From: Pseudochelatococcus sp047501465
Lineage (GTDB): Bacteria > Pseudomonadota > Alphaproteobacteria > Rhizobiales > Beijerinckiaceae
Direction: 5' to 3'
Assembly (NCBI RefSeq): GCF_047501465.1
Contig: NZ_JAZDRL010000002.1
Coordinates: forward strand, 806,001 to 870,000
Length of the DNA stretch: 64,000 nucleotides
Below are positions 26,343 through 34,962 of this stretch, in pieces; the stretch's first letter is position 1; each line of letters begins with the position of its first letter. Below the pieces are notes generated by a model that did no database searches, was not told the origin of the DNA, and saw nothing but the letters and a program-made list of their open reading frames with translations. The translations under genes were made by a program, and so were the position numbers.

Positions 26343-27304
26343 GCAACGCGTCCGTAGTCTGCTGCTGTGGTGGCGTGGCGATGGAAACCAAGCTTGCGGT
26401 CGTATTCCAGCGGATCCAGCGGCTTCACCAATGCACCGGGCGGGACATTCAGCCAGTCGACAAGTCTGGTCAGCAAAAAGCGCAGCGCCGCACCGCGCGC
26501 AAGAATAGGCAAGGCTGCGACTTCGCTCGGATCAAGTGGGCGCACGGCCTCGTAGGCGCTGATCATCGCCTGCCCCTTGGTGATGTTGAACGAGCCATCA
26601 GCCTCAAAGCACCATGCGTTCAGACAAATGGCGAGGTCGTAGGCCAGCGCATCATTGCAAGCAAAGTAAAAGTCAATCAGGCCAGAGAGCTTCTCGCCGA
26701 GGAAAAAGACATTGTTCGGGAAAAGGTCGGCATGGATCACGCCTTCCGGCAATCCTTTTGGCCAAGCATTCTCAAGCAAAGCGAGATCATCACTGATGCG
26801 TTGGGCAAGGCCGGGACTGACGCTATCCGCCTGCGCGCGTGCCTGCTCGAAGAGTGGCCGCCAGCCATGAAGATCCAGTGCGTTTTGGCGCGTTAATGTA
26901 AAATCTGCACCAGCGGCATGGAGTTCGGCCAATGCCCGGCCCAATTCCCCACAATGCGCCACGCCAGGACGATTGACAGACATGCCAGAAAGAAACGTCA
27001 CCATTGCCGCAGGTCTGCCCGCAAGCTGTTGCAGGGTATTGCCTTCACGGTCGCGTACAGGCTGCGGGCATGTGATGCCCCGGCCCGCCAGATGCTCCAT
27101 CAGCCCGATAAAGAAGGGCAGATCAGCCGCATTCACGCGCTTTTCATAGAGCGTTAGAATAAAAAAGCCGGTTTCGGTCTGTAGCAGGAAGTTGGAATTT
27201 TCTACCCCTTCCGCAATGCCCTTGGCAGATAGCAGGCGACCGATATCGTAGCGAGCAACAAAAGCGGATAGCTCAGCATCCGATACTTCAGTGTAGACAG
27301 CCAT
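26339..27304 (-). CDS. thrB: Homoserine kinase (APH-fold type)
   Basis: Phosphorylates homoserine in threonine synthesis. From the ATG at 27304 (MAVYTEVSDAELSAFVARYD) the protein has 321 residues, the typical size of the choline/ethanolamine-kinase-like HSK family. Catalytic and metal motifs are VIHADLFPNNVFFL and LIDFYFACNDALAYDLAI. An in-frame extension to 27460 runs antiparallel through the ispH 3' end and is rejected. Part of the ispH-thrB-rnhA operon. Confidence 0.95.
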   Translation of the reverse strand: MAVYTEVSDAELSAFVARYDIGRLLSAKGIAEGVENSNFLLQTETGFFILTLYEKRVNAADLPFFIGLMEHLAGRGITCPQPVRDREGNTLQQLAGRPAAMVTFLSGMSVNRPGVAHCGELGRALAELHAAGADFTLTRQNALDLHGWRPLFEQARAQADSVSPGLAQRISDDLALLENAWPKGLPEGVIHADLFPNNVFFLGEKLSGLIDFYFACNDALAYDLAICLNAWCFEADGSFNITKGQAMISAYEAVRPLDPSEVAALPILARGAALRFLLTRLVDWLNVPPGALVKPLDPLEYDRKLGFHRHATTAADYGRVA

Positions 27305-27314
27305 CGTCCAATAC

Positions 27315-28307
27315 CTATTCGGCAGCCTGCTCGCGTAGATCGCGCGGCAGTGGGAAGAACACACTTTCATCGGCAGTAGAGACCGTTTCAACCCGCACGT
27401 CGAAGCGTTCGGCGAAGGCATCGATAATCTCTTCGACGAGAATTTCGGGTGCTGAAGCACCAGCCGTCAGCCCCAGCTTACGAATGCCGGCAAACAGTGA
27501 CCAGTCGATATCCTCAGCCCGCAGGATCAACCGCGATACAGGACAGCCCGCCCGCTCTGCAACCTCACGCAGGCGCTGCGAGTTGGATGAATTTGGTGAT
27601 CCAACCACAATCATCGCATCAACCTGCGGCGCAACCCGCTTAACCGCCTCCTGACGATTGGTTGTGGCGTAGCAGATGTCTTCCTTATGGGGGCTTACAA
27701 TGGCCGGAAAGCGCGCTTTAAGTGCCGCTACAATCCCGGCCGTATCATCGACAGATAGCGTGGTCTGCGTGACATAGGCAAGTTCTTGCCCCTCAGGCGG
27801 GGTGAGATGTGCGACATCCTCAATGGTTTCAATCAGTGTGATCGCGCCTTCGGGCAACTGCCCCATCGTGCCCACAACTTCTGGATGGCCAGCATGCCCC
27901 ACCAGCACTACGTGGCGGGCGCGCTTGTAATGCACCTCAGCCTCGCGATGCACTTTGGTGACAAGAGGGCAGGTGGCATCAATCGCGAAAAAATGACGCG
28001 TTTGCGCATCCAGAGGTACGGACTTCGGCACACCATGAGCCGAGAAAATCACAGGCGCCTTTGTTTCGGGAATCTCATCGAGTTCATCAACGAAGATCGC
28101 GCCCTTGCGGCGCAGGCTTTCAACCACGTATTTATTATGCACAATTTCATGGCGCACATAGACCGGCGGGCCATAGATGGCGAGGGCCTTCTCTACCGCA
28201 TCAATGGCACGCACCACGCCCGCGCAAAAACCGCGCGGCGCGCAGATGAGCACATCCAGCTGTGGTTTGTTCGTTGCGGTGTATGGGGGCGTGGCGATAG
28301 GCATCAA
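27315..28307 (-). CDS. ispH: 4-hydroxy-3-methylbut-2-enyl diphosphate reductase
   Basis: The last MEP-pathway enzyme, an iron-sulfur reductase producing IPP and DMAPP. The 330-residue protein has the three cluster cysteines in APRGFCAGVVRA, IDATCPLVTKVH and EDICYATTNRQ, plus the conserved VRHEIVHNKYVV, SAHGVPKSV and GSPNSSNSQRL motifs. First gene of ispH-thrB-rnhA, ten bases upstream of thrB. Confidence 0.97.
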   Translation of the reverse strand: MMPIATPPYTATNKPQLDVLICAPRGFCAGVVRAIDAVEKALAIYGPPVYVRHEIVHNKYVVESLRRKGAIFVDELDEIPETKAPVIFSAHGVPKSVPLDAQTRHFFAIDATCPLVTKVHREAEVHYKRARHVVLVGHAGHPEVVGTMGQLPEGAITLIETIEDVAHLTPPEGQELAYVTQTTLSVDDTAGIVAALKARFPAIVSPHKEDICYATTNRQEAVKRVAPQVDAMIVVGSPNSSNSQRLREVAERAGCPVSRLILRAEDIDWSLFAGIRKLGLTAGASAPEILVEEIIDAFAERFDVRVETVSTADESVFFPLPRDLREQAAE

Positions 28308-28364
28308 TCATCTTTCCTCAGGATGGGGATCTGTGCTGCGATCGACGGCATCTGTCAAGGGCGG

Positions 28365-28392
28365 ATTGTGGCATACATATTGTGGCATACAT
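28365..28392. repeat. Perfect 2 x 14-bp tandem repeat upstream of ispH
   Basis: ATTGTGGCATACAT occurs twice head to tail (28365-28378 and 28379-28392), 58-85 bases upstream of the ispH start. The rest of the 28308-28598 gap is AT-rich and carries the divergent promoters. Confidence 0.8.
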
Positions 28393-28598
28393 TTAGCATC
28401 TATTGCGATCACGGACATTGTTTTTGTTAATTTGATGACGGCATGAAAAGGAAATATATTGACATTTGAGCTGAATAAGTTATATGGCTGCTACCATTAT
28501 GGGCAAAGTTGTATCATTGTAACTTACCATTTGAATTCAGATAGATTTTTCGCTCACTAAGCGAAAGAAATTTTTAATATTTAATATGGGTTGATGAA

Positions 28599-30038
28599 AT
28601 GGCTGGCGAAGAAATTGGACGTGCTATCATATGCTATAATAATGGATTTGTTGCCTACTTTGATGTTGAGCAAAATGGTAATTGCGATTCTGAACTTTCG
28701 TTGATTCAGTCGGAAAGCTCAACGCGTGCTTTGATTATAGCCACGGCGCCTCCATCAAGTTCATTTATTTATCGTACAGTTAGCTGGCTGAAGTATATAG
28801 CACTTTCTATTCTGACTATTGGCATCTATCCGACTGTGTGTGCTATTCAGAACCAATTTGATAGGCTTCATAGCTCTCTTGCCCTTCAAGAGAGAAATGT
28901 ACAGATGTTAACATCTGCTATAATTGATCAGAATATAAATAAGGAAAGTGTTTTTCGTCCCCTTGCTGCCCTTACATCCGGTCGGACGACGGCCGGTAAT
29001 GCTCAAACAACGCCTGGCGCTCAGGGTGTATCTGGTGCTGTAAGTAATCCTGCAAGACCTTCTGTTTCTAAGCCTTTGGCAGACCAACTTAAACAGGCTG
29101 CCGCGCAAAGGCAGGCTGTTGCATTCAATAGTGGCGGTGCGCCTCAGTCGCCAAGCAATCCTGCGAAGCCTGGTGCTCAGGATGGATCTGGTGCTGTAAG
29201 TAATCCTGCAAAACCTTCTGCTTCTGGGGCAGGCTTGTCTTTCAATGACGAGCTTCAGCAGGCAATCAAGCAAAGGCAGGCTGCTGCATCCAATAGTGGC
29301 GGTGCGCCTCAGTCGTCAAATATTTCTGCGACAGATTCTAATCAGGCACCGCCTGTCGTTCAGCAAAAGCAGGGCATCGCAGCCAATCAGCCCGGTAGCA
29401 GCGCGCCTCAGTCGTCAAATATTTCTGCGACAGATTCTAATCAGGCACCGCCTGTCGTTCAGCAAAAGCAGGGCATCGCAGCCAATCAGCCCGGTAGCAG
29501 CGCGCCTCAGTCGCCAAATATTTCTGCGACAGATTCTAATCAGGCACCGCCTGTCGTTCAGCAAAAGCAGGGCATCGCAGCCAATCAGCCCGGTAGCAGC
29601 GCGCCTCAGTCGTTAAATAGTTTTACAACACCGGCTGCGAAGTGTGGAGTTTCCACGACAGTGCTTGACGCTACGAAATCACAACTTAAATCGCAGTCGA
29701 AAGCAAATTCAGCTCAGAAGCCAGTGGATATTCTCACCCAGATTAAGCAGTCTAATCCAAACAATAAAAGCAATAGCACCACGGATTCGTCCCAAAATAC
29801 ATCTTCCACCTTACAGGTGAAGGATGGGAAATCTGTAAAAATCCAAACTCATGATGGCCGTGGACCTTTAATACTTAACAAGGATAAAACAAAACGTCCA
29901 CCTGAGAAACCTATTCCGCTTACTCCAGCTCAGCAAGCAGCACAGGAGGCTGCAGAGGCGCGGCTGGCACAAATAGCTCGGCTTCGTTCGCGGGTGCAGG
30001 ACGATAAATCAGAACCAGATTCTGATTGGGATGAGTAA
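28599..30038 (+). CDS. AT-rich orphan protein with tandem repeats; candidate secreted effector
   Basis: A 479-residue protein I do not recognise. In order: an N-terminal domain of ~60 residues; one hydrophobic segment (WLKYIALSILTIGIYPTVCA, ~65-84); two degenerate ~45-residue repeats containing LADQLKQAAAQRQA and FNDELQQAIKQRQA; three near-identical 33-residue repeats rich in Q, P, S and A (DNA 29316-29612); a Ser/Asn-rich stretch with PVDILTQIKQ; and a C-terminal Ala-rich helix (EARLAQIARLRSRVQ) followed by an acidic end with a single Trp, DSDWDE. The helix-plus-acidic-Trp end resembles the connector and acidic motifs of WASP-family Arp2/3 activators, and DILTQIKQ resembles the first half of a WH2 motif; both are weak resemblances. 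Base composition differs from neighbours. Confidence 0.7.
   Translation: MAGEEIGRAIICYNNGFVAYFDVEQNGNCDSELSLIQSESSTRALIIATAPPSSSFIYRTVSWLKYIALSILTIGIYPTVCAIQNQFDRLHSSLALQERNVQMLTSAIIDQNINKESVFRPLAALTSGRTTAGNAQTTPGAQGVSGAVSNPARPSVSKPLADQLKQAAAQRQAVAFNSGGAPQSPSNPAKPGAQDGSGAVSNPAKPSASGAGLSFNDELQQAIKQRQAAASNSGGAPQSSNISATDSNQAPPVVQQKQGIAANQPGSSAPQSSNISATDSNQAPPVVQQKQGIAANQPGSSAPQSPNISATDSNQAPPVVQQKQGIAANQPGSSAPQSLNSFTTPAAKCGVSTTVLDATKSQLKSQSKANSAQKPVDILTQIKQSNPNNKSNSTTDSSQNTSSTLQVKDGKSVKIQTHDGRGPLILNKDKTKRPPEKPIPLTPAQQAAQEAAEARLAQIARLRSRVQDDKSEPDSDWDE
29316..29612 (+). repeat. Three near-identical 99-bp tandem repeats inside the orphan gene
   Basis: Units 29316-29414, 29415-29513 and 29514-29612 differ at only one or two bases each and preserve the frame (33 codons). 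Such arrays expand and contract by recombination. Confidence 0.93.
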
Positions 30039-30105
30039 ACGTCTATTGTGATAGGCGAAAACTCAACATATCAAAGCATGTAAAAATAGTAAGATGAGTG
30101 CAAAT

Positions 30106-30133
30106 TACCCTGTCAGCTGTGACAGGGTATTTT
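30106..30133. terminator. Shared terminator of the orphan gene and the GGDEF gene
   Basis: TACCCTGTCA (30106-30115) pairs perfectly with TGACAGGGTA (30120-30129) around GCTG and is followed by TTTT on plus. The two genes converge on it. Confidence 0.82.
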
Positions 30134-30145
30134 GCTATTGCTCGA

Positions 30146-31318
30146 TTACGAGGCGACAGCGCTTTCCATTGTTGCCTTATAGATACGCACGCAATTTCGT
30201 CCTGCATGCTTGGCTTCATACAATGCGCTGTCAGCCGCGCGTGTAAGGTCTTCCAGTTCGTATCCAACAGCTTGGGCGGATGCGATGCCGGCGCTGATTG
30301 TTACTTCCGGCGCATGAGGGTCCCCGCACGGTCTGTAATCTGTCATGGAAGTGCGGATGCGATCCATCACATGCACAGCATCCTTCTCATTGGCGGAATG
30401 AAGGATGCACAAGAACTCTTCACCACCAATGCGGAACAAATAATCAGTCGGACGCAGTTTCATCGACGCGCGTTCGGAAAAAACGCGTAGCACGTCGTCT
30501 CCGATAAAATGACCATATGTATCATTGATTTTCTTGAAGTGATCAAGATCAATAATAGCGACGCATAGGGGGCCGCCTGACAAGGCTTGTCGGCGCAGAA
30601 TCCGATCTGCATAAGCACTCAGTGCCCGCCGGTTCCCCAGGCCTGTCAGGGGATCGACCATGATCTGGGCTGTCTGTTCAGACTCCAGACGCTCCTTGAT
30701 CAGCGACAACACCAGATAGGCAATCGCTACGTTGGCTGCGATTGCGATTAATGTCAGCAGTGAGATCCAGTTCTGGCCAAAAGCATCGGCAGATAATCCG
30801 CCCGCCAAAATGAAAAGGCCGCGCATAACGAACAGCGCGATATCTGCCATTAGCACAATACATAGAGCTGTGCGCGATGGCAAAAACTCGCGCCGACCAC
30901 GCCACAATTCACGTACTGCCAGCAGGCTGTATATAACAGGTATGCCCGTGATTGCGATAACGCGCACCCAGGTAATGCACTCGCAGTCCGTGAGCTGAGT
31001 GGCCAGAAACCAGATGATGCCACCTGCTGCAGCATACCCAACCCGAAGAGGACGCTTCTCAAATACGCGTGCGGCTTGCCAGGCCGCACCATAGGCAAAG
31101 AACAGCAGCGAATAGCCAAAATCTTTATAATGTGGAATAATACTGCCAGCTGTATTGCCCATAATCATGCCGCCAAGAGCAGCACCTAAAAAGCAAATGC
31201 CGAGAAACAAAAGCTCGCGATTAAGCCTGTTGCTGTTCCATGAGAACAGCAACAGGCCACCCAATTGCAGATTTACAAGAAAGCCAACAATAGTCAGCGT
31301 AAACGCATCTAATGGCAT
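30146..31318 (-). CDS. Membrane-bound diguanylate cyclase (GGDEF)
   Basis: Makes the second messenger c-di-GMP. The N-terminal half is a multi-TM sensor (about six helices, starting LDAFTLTIVGFLVNLQLGGL); the C-terminal half is a GGDEF domain with DPLTGLGNRRAL, DLDHFKKINDTYGH and the active-site GGEEF. The RPTD motif five residues before GGEEF is the inhibitory I-site, so product feedback is likely. Start at 31318 (MPLDAFTL) preferred over TTG at 31345. Ligand unknown. Confidence 0.93.
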   Translation of the reverse strand: MPLDAFTLTIVGFLVNLQLGGLLLFSWNSNRLNRELLFLGICFLGAALGGMIMGNTAGSIIPHYKDFGYSLLFFAYGAAWQAARVFEKRPLRVGYAAAGGIIWFLATQLTDCECITWVRVIAITGIPVIYSLLAVRELWRGRREFLPSRTALCIVLMADIALFVMRGLFILAGGLSADAFGQNWISLLTLIAIAANVAIAYLVLSLIKERLESEQTAQIMVDPLTGLGNRRALSAYADRILRRQALSGGPLCVAIIDLDHFKKINDTYGHFIGDDVLRVFSERASMKLRPTDYLFRIGGEEFLCILHSANEKDAVHVMDRIRTSMTDYRPCGDPHAPEVTISAGIASAQAVGYELEDLTRAADSALYEAKHAGRNCVRIYKATMESAVAS

Positions 31319-31345
31319 TTCGCGAAAGCCTTGCACTCTTTCCAA

Positions 31346-31615
31346 TCGAAATCACAAACTAGCAAGTGGCAGAGCCCAAGCATTGGTTCAAGTCCGCCTA
31401 GCATGATTTAGGCCGGAAATGAATCGAAAAAACGCTATGCCCGTAAGCGCGAAGATACTTGTTCATTCACGTCTATAAGCGCTAACTATGCCTAAAGTTC
31501 CAATTATTGCACAATTGCATTCTATTAAAGGGCCTTATGCCAGCTTTGGGAGTGCGATATCTAGAAACGGATAGTTTCTGGCGCGAAAAGTGTGGCTGAG
31601 AACTGGTTACCCATC
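31346..31615. other. Gene-free spacer
   Basis: Between the GGDEF start and the GNAT stop I see no gene, terminator or repeat. A GGTTCAAGTCC at ~31384 resembles a tRNA T-loop but no cloverleaf can be drawn. Confidence 0.4.
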
Positions 31616-32212
31616 CTAACTTTGGGCAGACAGACGCTTTGCATGAAATGCGAGCGTATCAATATCATGCCAGACAAGTGCAAGCCGAGGGCTTCCTGTT
31701 AGCAAGTTTCCGCTGGCGATCGCATGGCTAACAGCGGTTTTGCGCTCAACAACAGCGCCAAGCGCGCGAGCAAAGGCAACTGCTGCAACATTGACTGCCG
31801 AGATCCATACACCAGCCTGGCGGGCACCGAGCACCATTGCCAGGCGCTGCGCCAGTGCAGCAATGAGCGCTGCTCCAATTCCACGAAAGCGTAAACCGGG
31901 GCGAATGCATAATGCCTGGATTTCGGTATCAGCTTTCAATAACGGATCTCTTGCCGGACCACCGATAGCAAAGCCCACAAGTTCCCCGCCGCGTTCTGCA
32001 ACCATTCTGATGCCGCGGCCATCTTGCGGCCACAGGCTACGCTCGTCCTCTGGGGATCCAGAAATTTGTGCGGGCGAAAGTCCGCGATGTCCTTCATGCC
32101 ATACCGCATCATGCAAGCGAGCAATTTCAGGATTATCTCTCTGCATGGCAGGGCGAAAAGTGAGGGTAGCTGTTGCCGGGGTGATGAATGACTCGAATGC
32201 AACACTTCGCAT
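31616..32212 (-). CDS. GNAT-family N-acetyltransferase
   Basis: The 198-residue protein has a single GNAT domain: LTFRPAMQRDNPEIARLHDAVW (beta1-alpha1), LVGFAIGGPARDPLLKADTEIQALCI (beta4) and the acetyl-CoA loop RFRGIGAALIAAL. Substrate not predictable. Probably monocistronic. Confidence 0.85.
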   Translation of the reverse strand: MRSVAFESFITPATATLTFRPAMQRDNPEIARLHDAVWHEGHRGLSPAQISGSPEDERSLWPQDGRGIRMVAERGGELVGFAIGGPARDPLLKADTEIQALCIRPGLRFRGIGAALIAALAQRLAMVLGARQAGVWISAVNVAAVAFARALGAVVERKTAVSHAIASGNLLTGSPRLALVWHDIDTLAFHAKRLSAQS

Positions 32213-32385
32213 GAGTGCCTCCCTTTTGTTATGGGATGTGCGTTTTTATCGCACTTCACTTCTGGACGGTGCAGAGACTGCCCGTTGAGAGTGGCCATAA
32301 AGGGGCAAAGAAAATTCAGCGTCGTGGCAAATCCTGCCGAAGCGCTGGATATTCTATGCAGTCACACTTGTGTGATGGAGGTGAT

Positions 32386-33261
32386 TTACTCTTCCACCAA
32401 TGTCTGCATCTGACGGAAAGGATGCGCCGGATAGACGCCAAGAATGCGTGTTTCCTTTGAGAAAAACGCAAGCTCTTCCATAGCAAGCCGCAAAGAGCGA
32501 TCATCAGGGTGGCCATCTACCTCGGCATAAAACTGCGTTGCAAGAAAGCGTCCTTCGACCATGTAGCTTTCGAGCTTTGTCAGGTTCAGACCATTCGTCG
32601 CAAAACCACCCAGCGCTTTATAAAGCGCCGCAGGCACGTTGCGTACACGAAAGATAAAGCTGGTTACTACATTCGGTTCGCTCGCCCGTGTCCATTGAGG
32701 TTCGCGAGCCAACACGACAAAACGGGTGGTGTTATTTTTCTCATCTTCAACGTCTTTGGCCAGGGTATTCAGACCGTAGATATCGCCAGCCAGTTGAGGG
32801 GCCAGAGCTGCCTGGGTGGGATCATTCCATTCTGCTACCTGACGGGCGGAGCCTGCTGTATCAGAGGCCACCACAGCCTTGAGGCCAAGCTCGCGTATAA
32901 TACGTCTGCACTGCCCCAACGCATGGACATGACTGTGCACGGTTTTGATGGTGGCGAGCGTTGCCCCCTTCGGTGCCATCAGCTGAAAGCGGATCGGTAG
33001 AAAATGCTCGCCAATAATATGCAGGCCAGAGGCGGGCAACAGGTGATGAATATCGGCGACGCGCCCCGCAATCGAGTTCTCAATGGGGATCATGCCGAGC
33101 CCCGCCTGGGATTCAGTAATCGCGGATAACGCATCCTCGAATGTTGCACAGGGCAAGGGCTGCCAATCAGGAAACGCCTCATGTGCAGCGATATGGGAAT
33201 TCGCGCCAGGCTCACCCTGATATGAGATGACTTTCGGCATCTGGCCAAATGGTGCGGTCAT
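32386..33261 (-). CDS. pheA: Prephenate dehydratase
   Basis: Converts prephenate to phenylpyruvate in phenylalanine synthesis. The 291-residue monofunctional enzyme has the N-terminal SYQGEPGANSHIAAHEAFPD, IENSIAGRVADIHHLL, the catalytic NNTTRFVVLAREP and a C-terminal ACT domain (IFRVRNVPAALYKALGGFAT, then LTKLESYMVEG) that senses phenylalanine. No chorismate mutase domain is attached. Its start overlaps the kdsB stop by four bases (33258-33261). Confidence 0.96.
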   Translation of the reverse strand: MTAPFGQMPKVISYQGEPGANSHIAAHEAFPDWQPLPCATFEDALSAITESQAGLGMIPIENSIAGRVADIHHLLPASGLHIIGEHFLPIRFQLMAPKGATLATIKTVHSHVHALGQCRRIIRELGLKAVVASDTAGSARQVAEWNDPTQAALAPQLAGDIYGLNTLAKDVEDEKNNTTRFVVLAREPQWTRASEPNVVTSFIFRVRNVPAALYKALGGFATNGLNLTKLESYMVEGRFLATQFYAEVDGHPDDRSLRLAMEELAFFSKETRILGVYPAHPFRQMQTLVEE

Positions 33262-34004
33262 GATTGATCCATCCCTGAAAGGAGGCTGCGGGCGCGGGCA
33301 AGATCATCAGGTGTATCTACACCTAATGGTACATCGTCAACGATAACAACATCAATACGCATGCCATTCTCCAGCGCGCGCAATTGTTCCAGCTTCTCTC
33401 TTTGCTCTAACGGTGAAGGAGCAAGGGTGACAAACCGTGCTAAAGCACTGCGGCGATAAGCATAAAGACCGATGTGATGAAACAGCGGTCCTTCGCCCCA
33501 CGGTGCGGTGGCGCGTGTGAAATAGAGGGCGCGCAGATGAGCAGGCGCTATCTCACTGCCTACAACCTTCACAACACTTTCAGCTGTGCGCTCCTCATGG
33601 CGGGAGATCTCCACGGCAAGGGTGGCAATATCTACTGCCGGATCGTTCAGAAGAGGGGTGAGCGATGCGGCGATAATTGCCGGATTAATAGTCGGCAGAT
33701 CGCCTTGTACGTTGACGATGACATCGTGATGACCATCCGGATCGACTATTGAGAGCGCTTCAAAGATACGGTCGGAGCCGGAAGGGTGGTCAGCGCGGGT
33801 GATAATCGCGCGGCCACCCGCAGATTCGACCGCCTGAGCGATTTCCTGCGAATCAGTGGCCACGATTACCGGTCCGATATTGGCCGCTTCTGCCCGTTGC
33901 AGCACATGCACAATCATTGGCAGGCCATTAATATCCGCCAGCGGCTTGTTTGGAAGGCGCGTTGCGGCGAGACGGGCGGGGATAATAACGAGCGGAGAAG
34001 GCAT
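33258..34004 (-). CDS. kdsB: 3-deoxy-manno-octulosonate cytidylyltransferase
   Basis: Activates KDO as CMP-KDO for LPS inner core synthesis. The 248-residue protein from the ATG at 34004 (MPSPLVIIPARLAATRLPNK) has the nucleotidyltransferase loop IIPARLAATRLPNKPL, ATDSQEIAQAVE, NVQGDLPTINP and LEQREKLEQLRALENG. A longer GTG start at 34046 is possible but atypical. kdsB-pheA pairing is known in rhizobia. Confidence 0.96.
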   Translation of the reverse strand: MPSPLVIIPARLAATRLPNKPLADINGLPMIVHVLQRAEAANIGPVIVATDSQEIAQAVESAGGRAIITRADHPSGSDRIFEALSIVDPDGHHDVIVNVQGDLPTINPAIIAASLTPLLNDPAVDIATLAVEISRHEERTAESVVKVVGSEIAPAHLRALYFTRATAPWGEGPLFHHIGLYAYRRSALARFVTLAPSPLEQREKLEQLRALENGMRIDVVIVDDVPLGVDTPDDLARARSLLSGMDQS

Positions 34005-34216
34005 ATCTGGACTTGAACCAATGCAAAAAGCGTGCGTTTCGATCACGGTTAGCGAAAAAAAGATGAAATGTCACATATCATCTTACGTCATATCTTGCTT
34101 ATACGAGTTGCAAAGTGCAGAGCAAACCGGGTAATCATCCCGTATTGTGATCGCTCGAACGGACCTGTAGTGTCCTGCCGGGTAAAAATTTAGGTATGGA
34201 CCGGAGCCGCAGACCG

Positions 34217-34837
34217 ATGGATTCCTTCGAGCTCAACAAAATCGCCGGCGCGGTGCTCGGCACCCTTCTCTTCGTGATGGGTCTTGGCATGCTGTCAGGC
34301 ATCATCTTTAATCCGAAGACGCCGATCGTCGCTGGCTATGATCTGCCTGGAGCAGCAGAGGCTGGCGCTGGCGCAGCGACCCAGACGGCTGCAGCTGTCG
34401 CGCCGATTTCCGTGCGCCTGGCTGCCGGCGACCCCGCGCGCGGCGAAAAGGCCGTGGCCAAGTGTAAGGCTTGCCATAACTTCGCTGAAGGCGCAGGCGC
34501 AAAAGTTGGCCCTGATCTTTACAACATTGTTGATCGGACGATTGGTGCGGTTGCAGGCTTTGGCTATTCTGCACCGATGAAGGCGCATAGTGATGCCGGT
34601 GACAAGTGGACATATGATAACCTTGACCACTTCATTGCCAACCCCAAGGGCTTCGTGAAGGGCACAATCATGGCGTTCGCAGGCGTTGCAAAGCCTGAAG
34701 AGCGCGCTGATATCATCGCTTATCTTCGCACCCTTTCGGCCAATCCTGTGCCGCTGCCTACGCCAGAAGCAGCACCTGCAGATGATGCAGCGCCAGCCGT
34801 TCCTGCAAAGCCAGCAGAGGCTGAGCCTGTGCATTAA
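34217..34837 (+). CDS. cycM: Membrane-anchored cytochrome c (CycM type)
   Basis: A c-type cytochrome that carries electrons from the bc1 complex to an aa3 oxidase in rhizobia. The ~206-residue protein has an uncleaved N-terminal anchor (IAGAVLGTLLFVMGLGMLSG), an Ala-rich linker, the heme-binding CKACH, the axial Met in KGTIMAFAG and an Ala/Pro-rich tail. The start MDSFELNKIAG (34217) is preferred; 34196 adds seven residues. It is divergent from kdsB. Confidence 0.92.
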   Translation: MDSFELNKIAGAVLGTLLFVMGLGMLSGIIFNPKTPIVAGYDLPGAAEAGAGAATQTAAAVAPISVRLAAGDPARGEKAVAKCKACHNFAEGAGAKVGPDLYNIVDRTIGAVAGFGYSAPMKAHSDAGDKWTYDNLDHFIANPKGFVKGTIMAFAGVAKPEERADIIAYLRTLSANPVPLPTPEAAPADDAAPAVPAKPAEAEPVH

Positions 34838-34860
34838 GCTGCAGCAGCTGGAATACGAGA

Positions 34861-34889
34861 ATGCCCTGGTTCGCCGGGGCATTTTTTTA
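34861..34889 (+). terminator. Terminator after cycM
   Basis: ATGCCCTGG-ttcg-CCGGGGCAT with one G-T pair, capped by a TTCG tetraloop and followed by seven T. Confidence 0.92.
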
Positions 34890-34962
34890 TTCAGCGTGAT
34901 TGGGATGAGATGGTTTGTTGGTTGATAGCTGAAAATGAATCAGCGTTCTAAAGCAGTTTTCT

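Noticed and set aside
26339..27460. 373-residue version of ThrB
   Set aside because: The first 52 residues are antisense to the ispH 3' end and atypical; the ATG at 27304 gives the family's normal length.
29316..29612. CRISPR-like regular repeats
   Set aside because: The units are directly abutting without spacers and encode an in-frame protein repeat.
29245..29616. Repetitive 123-codon plus frame inside the orphan gene
   Set aside because: It is the out-of-frame reading of the 99-bp repeats; the main frame has the start site and full-length coding.
31346..31420. Possible tRNA because of GGTTCAAGTCC
   Set aside because: No acceptor, D or anticodon stems can be formed at the right distances.
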